Positions 11,901 through 22,996 of a stretch of DNA of 64,000 nucleotides are shown here, piece after piece (the first letter of the stretch is position 1; the number at the start of each line of letters is the position of its first letter). The notes below the pieces were generated by a model. It searched no databases. It was not told the origin of the DNA and worked only from the letters and a program-made list of their open reading frames with translations. Source of the stretch: Phoronis australis (taxonomy: Eukaryota; Phoronida; Phoronidae); NCBI GenBank assembly GCA_002633005.1, contig NMRA01000264.1, forward strand, positions 506,859 through 570,858, in the 5' to 3' direction. The translations under genes were made by a program, and so were the position numbers.

Positions 11901-14900
11901 GATAAGGATCGCCGCCTCCACTCTCGTCTTAAGCGGCGGATCTGATTTCTTACTCAGAGGCTGAGCGTGCGTTCAGTAGACGCTAGGACCTACCAAGCTA
12001 AAACCTAGTCAAAGTCACGTGCTCTCATTTAAAATACACAGAAATATCTCACGTAATCTAGCGAAGTCTTGCTTTTTAGCGATGTCCTAGCGTTACTGAA
12101 CGGAAGGCCGGTTTCTTAGTTTTCTTTCAACGACGTTTTATCAGATAAACGCAGAAAAATCAGGAGCCCCAACTGGGAATCTACCCACAAGTCTCTAGAT
12201 TGCATGGCTAGTGCTCTTACCACTGAGCTACTGACTGAGAACCCAATATCTGTAATTACTGTTTAAAGCTAACTGTTATGTCATACATCCCATGAGCGGC
12301 GTTTCGCCTTTTTCACACGAGATTTGGACAATTATATACAATCAGCAATTTACCAGTATGTGTTAATTATATATAGTAAATATATAGACGCCGAGGTTGG
12401 CCAGTAGACCGTTGGCCTGAAATGTAAATTCAGCTTGGTCTATGGTGGCAGACAGCTCAAAGGAAGGTGTAGCCTTGGCTGAAATTTTGTGCAGTCAAGC
12501 ATTTACTGTTGGTGTCGCGACAAACGATGCTTCTGGGCAATAGTGCAGGATTGGCGTTCTTTGTGACCACGGTTGACGAAAACGAAATTGCAACTTCGTT
12601 GTGTACGAGGCATTGTAGACAATCACTGTTCTTCTTTAGTTACGCTTACACTATTTTAGCCACGTGTACGTGAATCTTCATAGATCTGACCTAAGCACCC
12701 ATGATTATTGTACTTGCAATTAATAAAACTCAATCTAGCGTTCCCACTTTCAGTTACTAAACAACGTGCTTTATTTTATAGGGGTGATGGCACAAGTGTG
12801 TTTGACAGTCAATCGAGTTACAAAAGAGGTTGGGCATTTCGTCATACGCTTTGCACAATCAGCGCTGGAGCAATAATTTTGGTGAGAAAAATTTTCAACA
12901 CATCGTGCGTTTATTGCGAGACGTTTCTATGTTTTAGAAAACAGCAGTCACTTTCTGGAAAAAATTCATAATGACAATTTGTTGCCTGTGCGAAATGACA
13001 TTTCCAATTCTAGCAAAGAACAATAAAACCAGGCCCCGAGTCTAAACCTCTTACACGAAATGGAACAGGAAATAATTTTTGTCATTCTGTATTTTATTTT
13101 AGTGTGAACTCAAGATTAGTTTCTGTAATTCTATCAACGAGTACACAATGGCCTACGTGGATGCTCTTTAGTCATAGCTCGCACTTGATGACTACAGCAT
13201 TAAAACTAAAAGTTCGAGTCTGAACTCGAAATTTCGAGATTTTACTCGAAATCTCGAGTTTTTACTCGAGTTTGCAGTTTGAATATAGGAACCATCCAGT
13301 GTAAACATGTATTCGAAACTCAGACGCGCTGCAATGATATACTCAACCACAGACTAATAGCTCCTTACTTCGATTTAGCACAAACGTAGAACAGAAAATG
13401 GCATCAATAATTTCGTTTTTAAGTCAGTAGCGCTATCTTCTGTTTCTCTCACAGCACGATCACAAGTCTATCGAGGTAATGTCTGTCTCGCTGGCACACG
13501 AAATAGGTCATCTGTTGAACCTGGGGCATGACGATACCAGGAGGACGTGTCACTCATGTAGCGATTCGTCTGGTTGTATAATGTCAGAAATTTTGTATGT
13601 ATTTAATTTCTCTACAACCTGTTAGAAAGACAAAGAATATGTGATTAGCTCATTTGCACTTTCACTAGTTACATATACTACAAATAAAATCCTTAAAGGT
13701 ACTATAGATCCTAACTTTTCCGCGCTTAACAAATGTACAAGTTCGTACAACTTACAATCAGTGAATCCCACCTATCAACTCCCGGCCCACTCATATCGTC
13801 ACCTCCATTCGTTAATATCGAACAAGATGCTGACGTCAGCAACAGACTAAACTGAAAACAATCCCATACAAGTGTCACCCGCTGGCTTTAGATAAATCAA
13901 AAAGTAAAAAAGCTGGATTGAGGCCGTGACAATTTCGGTGGAGGGGGCAATTTTTCTTATTTTATTTTTTTATATTACAAACTATTTATCTCATAAAGGC
14001 AAAAAGTTGTCAAGTTTATACTTGCATATTTCCATGAACTTTGACTTGATGTCCATTAGAAATGATACTTCAAACGATATTTCCATAGGTTGAATTAAGT
14101 CATAAAAACTCAAACAACTTTTTATTTTTCACATTAAAATGCAAATTTAGGTCAAATTTCTGAATTTATGAGCGTCACCTGGTGGTTGTATGAAAATAAT
14201 TGCAGGCGGTCTGTACACTTTGTAATAGACATGCGCTGGCCGGTCAGGTGGGTCCGGCCATTGCAGTGATCAGACGTTGCAACAGATGTGCGCTGGCCGG
14301 TCAGGTGGGTCCGGCCATTGCAGTGATCAGACGTTAAACCGGGTGTGCGCAGGCTGCTCAGGTGGATCCACTGCTCTGATATCACATGAACCATTGTTAT
14401 GCATTATAAATGCACAGTGTTATAGGCGAACTGGGGAAATAAGAGACCTTGCTCAAGGGACTAGCAGTGTGTACCAGTGAGACTCGAATCCACGATCCTG
14501 AATAAAGGAAGCGGAAACTTTATCCAACTAGGTCACACTGTCTCCTCAAATCAAAGCTTAAAGCCAGTTTTTGCTCTATTTCGCTGGTTCAAATCGAAAG
14601 TCGAATAATGCTTTTCACTCTCATATTATTTTTCAGTCTGAAAAGGCTATATTTCCGTTGCCAACTCAAACCATACGTATGCGCATGTCCATCTCTCGAG
14701 AATTAGCAATTTTAGGATTGGTCAACCCCAATACATTCTGAAGCGTTTTTTTTGGTCGCTCATGGTTTCCATGATCTTATAGAATCCTATTACGGTAAGG
14801 AATATCATGAGAACGGTTCAATGAGAATGAACAGCATACTTTGATTTTCTATTTTAGTCAGCTAAACAAGACGAAATGTTCTGTAGCTTTAAGGATGTTT

Positions 14901-17900
14901 AACTTTAGGCCAATCCCTTTAAAGTACATTGCATTCCATTCATTCGACTAATTTTGTAAGGCTACACGCGATAGAACGACAGAAGAAAAAATCTACTTTT
15001 GGTTATTTAATGCGCATGACAAGAGTTTTTTTTTAATTAAAAGTACGTTAAAGAGGCCTGGAAAGCGAAAAACAGATTAACGTGCGTTTTTTAAAGTTGT
15101 TCTATGCCACTGAAACAGAATTCAACCGGCTCACCAGGTATTTTTACAGTTTGTTCATGCATATTTCGATTTTCTGTTTATATCAAAGCATTTTGCTTTT
15201 CCTTTCAAATTAAAAAAATAACCATCTGTCAACCGTGTATGTGGAAAATGTGACCTTTATCCTCCGATGTAAACAAAACAATGACGACTTCAAGCAGCAG
15301 CCAGTTCGATTAAGAGGCAATTGATGTAAGACCTAAGTGTTTGTAATTAGTGATGGAGAAATCGTAATACAGTATTCATTGTAAAATGCGCTTGGGATTG
15401 TTTTTGGAAAATTGCTTGCTTCACTGACTTGTCTCACATTGTGCTGTCAACCTCAGATTCGGAGTGCGATCACACATGAAAATCCATCTTGTCAGACAGC
15501 TGGTTTTTTGAATGACTGTGAGCGCATGGGCGCATTTATCATAAGTGGGAAGGAGATTGGACTTCTGTGGTGACTACAGCCTTTGTCCTTCGCACATATG
15601 TCAAAAATCGTTAATTTTGTGATTTTTTTGGAAATTACCTCACAGGGAAAGTAAATAACTATGTAGAAAACGTTGCGAGATGGTACTTCCTTCAGAAATT
15701 ATTTAAAAGATATTTTTAAATGTTTCGCTTTCCATGCCACTTTAAGGACAGTCATATATATCATTTATTATATTTCTTAAAAATACTGCCCTGGTCTTCT
15801 CCTAGCCTAACCTTCCGTCATTTCGTCCCATAACTTTTCAAAAAAACCGTTAATATACATTTCCGATTCGGAAACTATTTTTTATGAAAATAAGCAATTC
15901 TTTAACAATTGTCACCAGAGCCTCGTCTTAACTCAAACTCCAAATTTCTGGACTTTTTCTGTTTGAACTAGACACGTTATAAGTATTTACGGCTACAGGT
16001 AGAAACTTAGTGAAACACTATTTTGTCAAAATTTTGCAAACCAAATCCTGGCTTATGATGACTGGTAATTACAATGTAAAATTAAACTAAACATACTACG
16101 TGCGATTTTCACCATTTTGCGCAGTCCGTTCGCAATATATCCGGTAAAATCTGTATTTTCGACAACCACCCACAAACGCCGTCTACAGAACCTGTGAATG
16201 ACTGACAACACCTGAAACCGAACCTTCTGGTGACCGGGTATGGGATTATGAGGGAGGGCATTAAGTTTCGTAACAGCGATGAATGCAGACCATATCGAAC
16301 TTCTTTGAAAAAATTTGGTTGACAGACCTGTCACTCGATATCAGCACATGTCAGAATTGTTCAAGGTTAGGAATTCCACTCTAACTCATACCATTAACGA
16401 CAGGGTTGCCATCCACGCTAACCATTATAGTCCAGTCATTCTAGGGCTCCAGAGGGCCCAACCTAGAAAAAATTGCAACAGAAGGTTTTTTTGCATAAAT
16501 GGCATCTTCAAACATCCCTTAGTGTCAGAAAAAAAATCTACCGAAATCGGAGTGGCGGAAGTCGGTTTTTCAAGATGGCGGAAAAAATGGCCGACAAAAC
16601 CGGTGTTTACTGTTTTCTGGCATATTACTCTTATGTAACAGCTAAAAATAAAACAATAAAGTTTGTCATTGATTATATACTTTTCATAACAGGCATACCA
16701 ATCAAAAGATGCCAATTTTCCGTAAAATAAAACCAATATGGCCGACAAAATGGCGGCCGAAACGGCAATTTGGTACATGTTGCAAGATTTCTTTTTATAT
16801 TTTGCCCTGAAAATGGCAAAAGTTTTATTCTTTTGTAAGTTAGANGTGACCGGGTTTGGGATTATGAGGGAGGGCATTAAGTTGCGTAACAGCGATGAAT
16901 GTAGACCATACCGAACTTCTTTGAAAAAAATTTGGTTGACAGAGCTGTCACGCGACATCAGCACATGTCAGAATTGTTCAAGGTTTGGAATTCCACTCTA
17001 ACTCATACCATTAACGACAGGGTTGCCATCCACGCTAACCATTACGTAGACCTACTTGAACACTGAATAATAAAATATATAATTAAAACTCTGTGCTTAG
17101 CTAAACAGAAAACGTGAAGTTCGAATTTCCATAGAGAGATAAGACTCCAGGCTGTGATCACATTAAATGCTTTTTATAGTTCAGCGGTACCACTCCCGTC
17201 AGTGTGGAGCGGGTGTACTTCAGAAGATTTAAACGAATACACATTCGACTGTTTGATACAAACACCTGTCCTGCCACAGGATAGCCGGATTCCCACGCAG
17301 TGTGGCAACGGAGTTGTTGAAAGGAATGAAGAGTGCGACTGTGGCCAGGTAAATGTTCTAAAGGCTAAATGATAGTATTTACACGAAATACTTTATTTTT
17401 AGAAATTAAAATTTTAAAGGTCACGGTTCTAATTTTTAAAGCTTTTAAAAATACATTGTGCTTAAATCAATAAACTCGATAATGATTTATGACTTTTCCT
17501 CAAACTGGAATTATTTTTTCCTCCAATTCTAAATGCATTAAAGAGTTAAGAAGCCATTATATTGGTTGGGAGACAATTCCGTACACGAATGTTTTTGTTG
17601 TAGGAACAAAACTAAGTGACTACTCGAAAATACCTAACAGCGTTTTTGAGGTTACTAATGAAGTTTTCATTGAAAGAAGTTTCACGAAAACCGACCGAGG
17701 CTTTATTTTGTTATGAACGTACACTGTACCTTTCTTAAAATGAAATTTTGACTTAAAAGGAGTTAATGTAATCATAATATTAATGACATAAAAATGTAGG
17801 ATATATTTTTACAATTCCTGATATGTGTTCTGTCAAAACATATATTCTTATACTAGGTGACAAAGCCTTGATATACAAGTTAGAATAGAGGCCACTAAAT

Positions 17901-20900
17901 CAGGTCTGAGATAACCTAAATCTGAAAGTATATAAACTAATCAGAAGAGGGCATGTGCACTTAAGAAAATCTTACTGTTCACCGCATTCAAATTGAATTG
18001 TAGAGAGTATAATTATGCTGACCTGAGTCTTGTGGAGGAGAATGCTATAAGCCAGATTCGTTGTAACGCAATTCTACTCATTGACATCGAATAAAAATCC
18101 ACTTATCTTTTCTTATTTTTTCTATTCAAGTAGTACAGACCATGAAAATGTTGTTTTCATAGGACTGCGCTAATAATCCTTGTTGCAACACGAATTGTAA
18201 GCTGACCTCCGGTTCACAGTGTGGTTCGGGCGCTTGCTGCTATCGTTGCAAGTTCAAGCCAGCTGGTTCAACCTGTAGGGGAGCTAGGGACGAATGCGAC
18301 CTTCCAGAAGTTTGCAATGGCTTGTCACCTCACGTGAGTACATTCAGGCGAGCACATTCGGGTGAGCATATTCGGGCGAGCACATTCGGGCGAGCATATC
18401 CACCCGAGCTCATCCGCGGGAGCTCATCCGCGCGAGCTCATCCGCGCGAGCTCATCCGCGCGAGCTCATCCGCGCGAGCTCATCCGCGCGAGCTCATCCG
18501 CGCGAGCTCATCCGCGCGAGCTCATCCGCGCGAGCTCATCCGCGCGAGCTCATCCGCGCGAGCTCATCCGCGCGAGCTCATCCGCGCGAGCTCATCCGCG
18601 CGAGCTCATCCGCGCGAGCTCATCCGCGCGAGCTCATCCGCGCGAGCTCATCCGCGCGAGCTCATCCGCGCGAGCTCATCCGCGCGAGCTCATCCGCGCG
18701 AGCTCATCCGCGCGAGCTCATCCGCGCGAGCTCATCCGCGCGAGCTCATCCGCGCGAGCTCATCCGCGCGAGCTCATCCGCGCGAGCTCATCCGCGCGAG
18801 CTCATCCGCGCGAGCTCATCCGCGCGAGCTCATCCGCGCGAGCTCATCCGCGCGAGCTCATCCGCGCGAGCTCATCCGCGCGAGCTCATCCGCGCGAGCT
18901 CATCCGCGCGAGCTCATCCGCGCGAGCTCATCCGCGCGAGCTCATCCTCGCGATCACATTCGCGCGAGCACATTCATACTAGTACTTTGCTAGTAAAAGT
19001 GTCGAAAACGAATGTGCTTTATCTTTTATGACGTAAGAAGTATGTGATGTGTTTTTGTCACAGTTTCTTTTGAAATTACGCTGTGTTTTTAACCACAAAG
19101 TTTGAGCTAAAGTTTGCAAGTTTTAGGCATTTTTAATGACTTGTTTTTATTTTGTTTACTTCGTAATTTATTATGATCAGTATTATAGAGTGTATTTGTG
19201 GCCTCGTATGCACTGTTTGGTGATGCCTTGCCTATTGTGTAATGATGTCACGCCAACGTCTATTGACAATATCTCACCCATTATTCGGCAAAGTCGTGAT
19301 CCCGTACCAACTGTTTGATGATGCCACTGCTACTGTTCGATGTCACACACACCTTGAACTACAATGCAGTTAATTGTGGCTCATTGAACACACTGATTGG
19401 TGCGATCGTAACCACTTGTGACTGATGTCATATCCAGTGCCTGATGATGTATACACTGTTGACTGATGTCAACCACACATACTTTGTGTCGAACCCACTA
19501 TTTTACTACATCACACTAACTTTTGATGAAGTCACACATGATGTCACGCCCAATGTTTGATAACGTCACGCCCATTTCTTGAAGCTGTTTCTTTGGAGCT
19601 AGGAGAGGTTGGAGTGAAGTTGATGACGACCAAATATTAAAACTGATAAACCTATATTCGCAACTTACTTAAATGGACATTTTTTCTGTCGAGAAAAACA
19701 TTTTAAAAAGAATTAGCTGTAACACGGGATTGAAGCCTCTAGGTAGCTCCAGAGTAGCAGCCAAACCGTTTCGGCTGAGTCAAGTCAACTTGACATTTCA
19801 AGGATATTCAAATTGCAAAGATCTGACCTTGATTTCACGAATGTGTGGCAGGCCACGGCGAGCATCAGCGATTTGTACTAAAAACACAAAAGCAACACAG
19901 ATTTTGTTATTTCATAATTCTGATGAAAGTTAACAGCTTTAAGAATCCTCATCCAACAAATAATCAAAACGCGTTTTCTGCTGTTAAACGGATAATGGTT
20001 ATATCTAATTATAGGGATAGGCTCAATCAAGTGGTAAGGAACTCCGGGGAGCGAAAGATAAGACGATCGTCAGAGGAAGGGAGTCCCATCAGTAGATGGC
20101 TTATGGAAATAATTTTGTTGAATTCAGGGTCTTCTTCAGGATTTGATTTTGTCTAATTCAAGTAAGGCAATTGGCCTCACAACGTAGGCAACCATTTTAA
20201 GGAAATTCCGGAAGTATTGGTTTGAAACAGTTGAAAATTATGCCCAACCTTGATGAAAAAAGATTTCCTTTCATTTGGCAAACGTTTATTACCGTTTTTT
20301 TCTGTAATGATATACAGTGCCCAGAAAAAGACGCGGGAAAGCCAGATGGTTCCAAGTGTGATGCTGGGAAGGTGAGATATAGTTCTCGGTTGAGCTGCCT
20401 GCTACTAAATACATGTACACGTTGAAAATGAGTATCAACGACAACTGTTGTCTGGAAATTACCGCTATGGGAATAAATATTTTTACTCTATGTCTAATAA
20501 GTGCCGATAGTGACGTAGATTAATGAAACACGTTTAGCAGCAACAATTTCGCCAAAAAGACATCCAGATGCAGCTCGTTAATTCCAAGTCATTGCTACGA
20601 CCTTTATTGATTCTTTTCAGCATTATTGCTACCAGGCACGATGCGTCACACTGTCAAATCAATGCTCATATCTGTTCAACACACCAGGTATGACTCGGAA
20701 ATTCTTTGGTTTTATTGTGTTAACAAAGATCTGGTTTAAAATTGTCCAAAACATTGCTTAGGATGATTCAATGACTACTGAAATGACAATGTCAAAACGA
20801 ATACTACCAAACGGCGCTCCAGCCCTTTTTAAATCACCTCGCGTTTTTCATGGTTCCTTGTCACTTTTAGACGGCAAAACCTGTGTTATAGTTTTCTTGA

Positions 20901-22062
20901 ACTTAGATCCCATTTCATCACTCTTGATAGAGGCAGCCTTGCGTCGTGAAACTGCACGTTGTTATGCATTCAACGTACGAGGAGACAAACTGGGATACTG
21001 TTCCGTCGCAAATAACGGAAATTACCTGCCCTGCGCACGCCAGTAAGTACAAGTGTTTGATACAAATTGAGAGAGGTCTTCTATTGTCCAACTTGATACC
21101 CAGGAGGAAAAGCAGTCGTCTCAGGTAACTATTCGTAACTTTCATGTGCAAATCTGTGATCAGTTGAAGCCTATTGATCGTGGGTAAAAGGTCACAGTTA
21201 CTGCTATTTTAGGAGACTTTTCATTTTTTTATTTGAAACACCAAATGCGTTCCAACACACGAAGGATGAATTTGATTTCATTTTTAAATTTCAATCTCCT
21301 ATATCTGAAAATCCGATGAAACCGGACTCACCACTCAAAACCCTGGGAGCTTGATACTGACGATTCATTGTGTGAACTATATTTCATAAAATCATTGCCA
21401 CTATTTGGTGTCTTTTCAGGGACGTGAGATGTGGCGTGTTGTTTTGCAATTTGGTCCAACATGGCGGCGAAGTGCCTACTTCACGGCTACATCTTGCGAC
21501 GGCGTATTACCTGAAATGCATGTAAGAAATATCCACTTTGGGATGGTTTTATAAAATGGCTTATATATGAGCTCTAAGTACAGTTTATAACTTTCCGTCA
21601 TCTTTATTCAAAATCTACTTCTATTACATTGATTTTACAGTAAAAGAACACACGTGTTGTTGGTTCCGTGCACTGTAGACTATTTTGCATAGGAGTTGCC
21701 AAGGCGTATTTATTGGTTGCCATAGTGCTAGGAGGCTCTAATAATCACCAGAGAAGATTGCAAGCTTTTTAACGAATCACCAGCGAGATTACACTAGCGT
21801 GGTCAAATGAACGTAATCTTTTAAAGAGAATTAAACCGACACTTTAAATTTACCAAATCATACAGCCTGAGTTTCTGTTAGGTATGTTCTCGGGTCAGAA
21901 GACTTCGGGCGGCATATTGGATTTGTACAAGACGGTACAAAGTGCGGTGCTGGAAAATGGTGCAACTCGGGTAAATGCGTACTAACGAACTCAAGTGGAA
22001 CTGAAGGATTCTGTATTTTGAAAATATTGCTGATTCTTATCCTGGTTGCTGCAATACTCTGA
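1486..22062 (+). CDS. ADAM-family metalloprotease-disintegrin, 17 exons, predicted GPI-anchored
   Basis: Exons: 1486-1657, 2938-3001, 3288-3373, 4062-4183, 4763-4833, 5873-5938, 6610-6678, 11418-11587, 12782-12881, 13455-13594, 17180-17348, 18163-18333, 20318-20371, 20621-20687, 20931-21042, 21420-21521, 21882-22062. Every junction is GT-AG and keeps phase; from the first full codon (1488) there are 637 codons plus TGA. Seen in order: reprolysin prodomain, LSCG cysteine switch, five-Arg cleavage site, HEIGHLLNLGHD zinc site, CIMS Met-turn, disintegrin (ECDCG, DECDLPEVC), ADAM cysteine-rich region and a hydrophobic C-terminus. Family knowledge: secretory-pathway zinc endopeptidases that shed or process surface proteins, with the disintegrin region contacting partners. 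No EGF module or cytoplasmic tail follows. There is no in-frame ATG before 1486 (TAA at 1464), so a signal-peptide exon must lie upstream, possibly outside the window. Could be a rapidly evolving lineage-specific ADAM. Confidence 0.88.
6610..13594 (+). CDS. ADAM reprolysin catalytic domain, exons 7-10
   Basis: Exons 7-9 read through LYKPLNIQLLAVGVNTW, matching the LNI..ALVG.E.W helix/strand block of reprolysins, and through the RGWAFRHTLC region before the active site. Exon 10 (13455-13594) holds HEIGHLLNLGHD: the three zinc His and the catalytic Glu are intact. The usual Gly of HExGHxxGxxHD is Asn, as in ADAMTS enzymes. The CIMS Met-turn follows. The intron between exons 7 and 8 (4.7 kb) is the largest in the gene and is filled with transposable elements, the first starting about 22 bp after the donor. 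Confidence 0.88.
6940..7005 (-). repeat. tRNA-like (SINE head) sequence
   Basis: On the minus strand this reads GGTGCAGTGGTAAAGC (A-box like), then about 25 bases later GTCGTGAGTTCGAGTCTG (B-box like). The spacing fits a tRNA-derived pol III promoter. No perfect cloverleaf was traced, so a SINE head or decayed tRNA is more likely than a functional tRNA. Confidence 0.45.
8443..8640 (+). pseudogene. Relic with a P2X7-like (GYQFEQEYS) coding motif
   Basis: An ATG at about 8443 opens MATRNPDLGRARAQ, stopped by TAA at about 8516. A second frame continues GYQFEQEYSNEEILERCREQ up to a GTAAGC donor-like site near 8611. Short proteins ending in Y.FEPE.S and related to the P2X7 C-terminal cytoplasmic domain are common multicopy sequences in invertebrate genomes, and this looks like a broken copy. 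The Cys-rich remainder expected downstream was not found. It lies within the transposon-bounded segment and not within any ADAM exon. Identification rests on a short motif only. Confidence 0.3.
9594..9670 (+). repeat. Degenerate tRNA-like SINE head
   Basis: Contains TGTGGCTCAATGGTTTGAG (A-box like) and CTTCGAATCTTCG (B-box like) in plus orientation. It matches the start of the better preserved element at 63286 (TGTGGCTCAGTGGTTTGAG), indicating one SINE family. Confidence 0.4.
10125..10345. mobile_element. AT-rich MITE-like inverted repeat
   Basis: The block AAAGTTAAACCT at 10139 is matched in inverse at 10318 (AGGTTTAACTTT), with several internal TTTAAAC/GTTTAAA copies between. No coding sequence. 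It lies in the intron between ADAM exons 7 and 8. Confidence 0.4.
10491..10635. mobile_element. 145-bp MITE with GGCGGAT termini and 5-bp target duplication
   Basis: Starts CAGGGGCGGATCCAGGATTT and ends CCCCCTGTATCCGCCTATG; the ends are imperfect inverted copies. CGTAG occurs directly on both sides, as expected for a target-site duplication. Ends match those of the larger 6.7-9.35 kb segment, so both probably come from one DNA-transposon family. Confidence 0.6.
12163..12240 (-). repeat. tRNA-like sequence (SINE head or tRNA pseudogene)
   Basis: Minus strand reads GTAGCTCAGTGGTAAGAGC, a textbook A-box region, followed after about 30 bases by GGTAGATTCCCAGT, a damaged B box. It lies in the intron after ADAM exon 8. 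The decayed T-arm argues against a working tRNA gene. Confidence 0.45.
14229..14390. repeat. Three-copy 57-bp tandem repeat
   Basis: Two nearly identical copies of a unit containing GCGCTGGCCGGTCAGGTGGG and ending CAGTGATCAGACGTT, plus a diverged third copy. It lies inside the intron after ADAM exon 10. Confidence 0.7.
14406..14550 (-). repeat. tRNA-derived SINE
   Basis: On the minus strand: GTGTGACCTAGTTGGATAAAG (A-box region) then GGATTCGAGTCTC (B box), followed by a body containing TAGTCCCTTGAGCAAGG, which resembles the CCTTGGGCAAGG motif seen in bodies of several animal SINEs. Directly next to the 57-bp tandem repeat. Confidence 0.55.
14700..14890 (+). repeat. Dispersed repeat, copy 1 (partner at 55060)
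   Basis: Shares with 55060-55195 the blocks TTTTAGG.TTGGT, AGAA.CCTAT, GGCAAGGAATATCATGAGA-like and CAGCTAAACA in the same order and orientation. No coding capacity seen. Confidence 0.45.
16230..17044 (+). repeat. 198-bp direct duplication separated by 418 bp, with an N at the joint
   Basis: 16230-16427 and 16846-17044 are nearly identical, starting GTGACCGGGT and ending CTAACCATTA. A single N at 16845 touches the left edge of copy 2. The spacer contains several AAAATGGC/GGCCGACAAA motifs. The unit could be a short LTR-like element or an assembly artefact. The long ORF running across the N is not a gene. Confidence 0.75.
17180..22062 (+). CDS. ADAM disintegrin, cysteine-rich and C-terminal exons 11-17
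   Basis: Exon 11 has the CGNGVVERNEECDCG start of the disintegrin domain. Exon 12 (18163-18333) has the Cys-dense core and the DECDLPEVCNG loop. Exons 13-14 read CPEKD...GSKCDAGK and HYCYQARC. Exon 15 has ARCYAFNVRGDKLGYC, and exon 16 RCGVLFC, both standard ADAM cysteine-rich motifs. Exon 17 has GTKCGAGKWCNSGKC, then a Ser-Ser-Gly patch and a hydrophobic run KILLILILVAAIL directly before the stop. There is no charged cytoplasmic tail, so a GPI-attachment signal is more likely than a transmembrane helix (inference). Confidence 0.85.
18334..18979. repeat. 14-bp minisatellite, 46 units, starting in the ADAM exon 12 splice donor
   Basis: From 18406 to 18937 there are 38 units of GAGCTCATCCGCGC (first ends GG). 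Five diverged units precede them (18336-18405: GAGTACATTCAGGC, GAGCACATTCGGGT and so on) and three follow (18938-18979). The first unit overlaps the 5' splice site CAC|GTGAGTACATTC of exon 12. The unit has three CpG and two self-complementary cores (GAGCTC, CGCGCG). Because 14 is not divisible by three, the array reads as a 14-residue peptide repeat in more than one frame; that is not evidence of coding. Confidence 0.95.
19190..19580. repeat. Degenerate minisatellite with TGATGTCAC motifs
   Basis: Repeated phrases such as TGTTTGATGATGCC, GACTGATGTCA, TGATGTCACGCCCAATGTTTG and TGATAACGTCACGCCCAT recur every 30-45 bp. Located in the intron after ADAM exon 12, downstream of the 14-bp array. Several copies resemble CRE half sites, but nothing shows they are regulatory. 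Confidence 0.5.
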
Positions 22063-22996
22063 TTATTTTATTATTCTGTGAAACTAAGAAGAGCGTAACA
22101 TCTACAAACATCTACATTCAGGTAGAAAAAGATCGAGGATGTGAAACAATGTTAATGGTGAGAGAATGGAAAGTTGGTTAACTTTGTCACACGCCTGACA
22201 ATATGCCAATTGTTCTATGGCTGTTGAGCTGTGTCAATCAAATGTCAAATGACAACAAGTAACTACAAGCCATACCAAGAACGATTAATACATCTCTGTT
22301 TTCATGTTAGGCTTATCATTACTAATTTTTGTATCGGTTGTAAGCATTCACACTTTCTTGTTCCTTGAATTGTTTAACAATTGATACGCGGCCCTAACAC
22401 GACATTTAAAGAGTATAAAAATATACAGGAAATACATGGGAGCTTTTACAAGAAGATTCTCGAAGTAGGAGGTTCTCTTTCGAACACAACATCCCTCATT
22501 AGTTCTCCCTTATTTCAGAACTGCTTTTCTCATCGTAAACAATTTCAAACCCAATCTGGGCCTTTCACCTCAGTAGACTTAGCAAAAATTTCCGCGTCTT
22601 GTTGAAACTTCATTACTTTTGCGAAGAGGAGTACACAGAGGATTTAGACGTATGGGTAAAAGGGTTCGTGAAGAGACAACGCTAGTTGATTAAACTTGAG
22701 ACTATTAACACTCAAACTCTCATGCCACTCATGCTTATAACACTACATAGCGCCTTCTCATTGCTCAGAATACATGATTGATCTTTGACGAAGTCGTCTT
22801 GCGTTCGTGTATCACGCCCCTTTAAATTAACAGCAACTCAAGATTTCCTGCCTGGACAGTTTGCAGTCTTGCCACCTAGCGTTTAGATAGGAAACCAGCC
22901 AGGGGGCTGACCAATATTCTAAAAGTTGACATCTTGAGTAGGGCTTTTCGGCCTGTGCGATAGGGCTATCTTCGTTCCAGAGGCAATAAAATATGA
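22063..22996. other. Probable ADAM 3' flank, no other gene seen
   Basis: Follows the ADAM stop. No clear AATAAA lies close to the stop; the first good match is near 22984, next to the MITE. No conserved ORF was recognised. Confidence 0.4.

Noticed and set aside
16425-16964. 179-residue minus-strand ORF
   Set aside because: It crosses the N at 16845 and runs through the direct duplication; no motif was seen.
18336-18979. CRISPR-like regular repeat array
   Set aside because: Units are contiguous with no spacers, and the context is a spliced animal gene.
18322-18993. Long ORFs encoding a 14-residue peptide repeat (AHPRELIRASSSAR)
   Set aside because: They are by-products of the 14-bp minisatellite, open in more than one frame, and lie in an intron after a strong splice donor.
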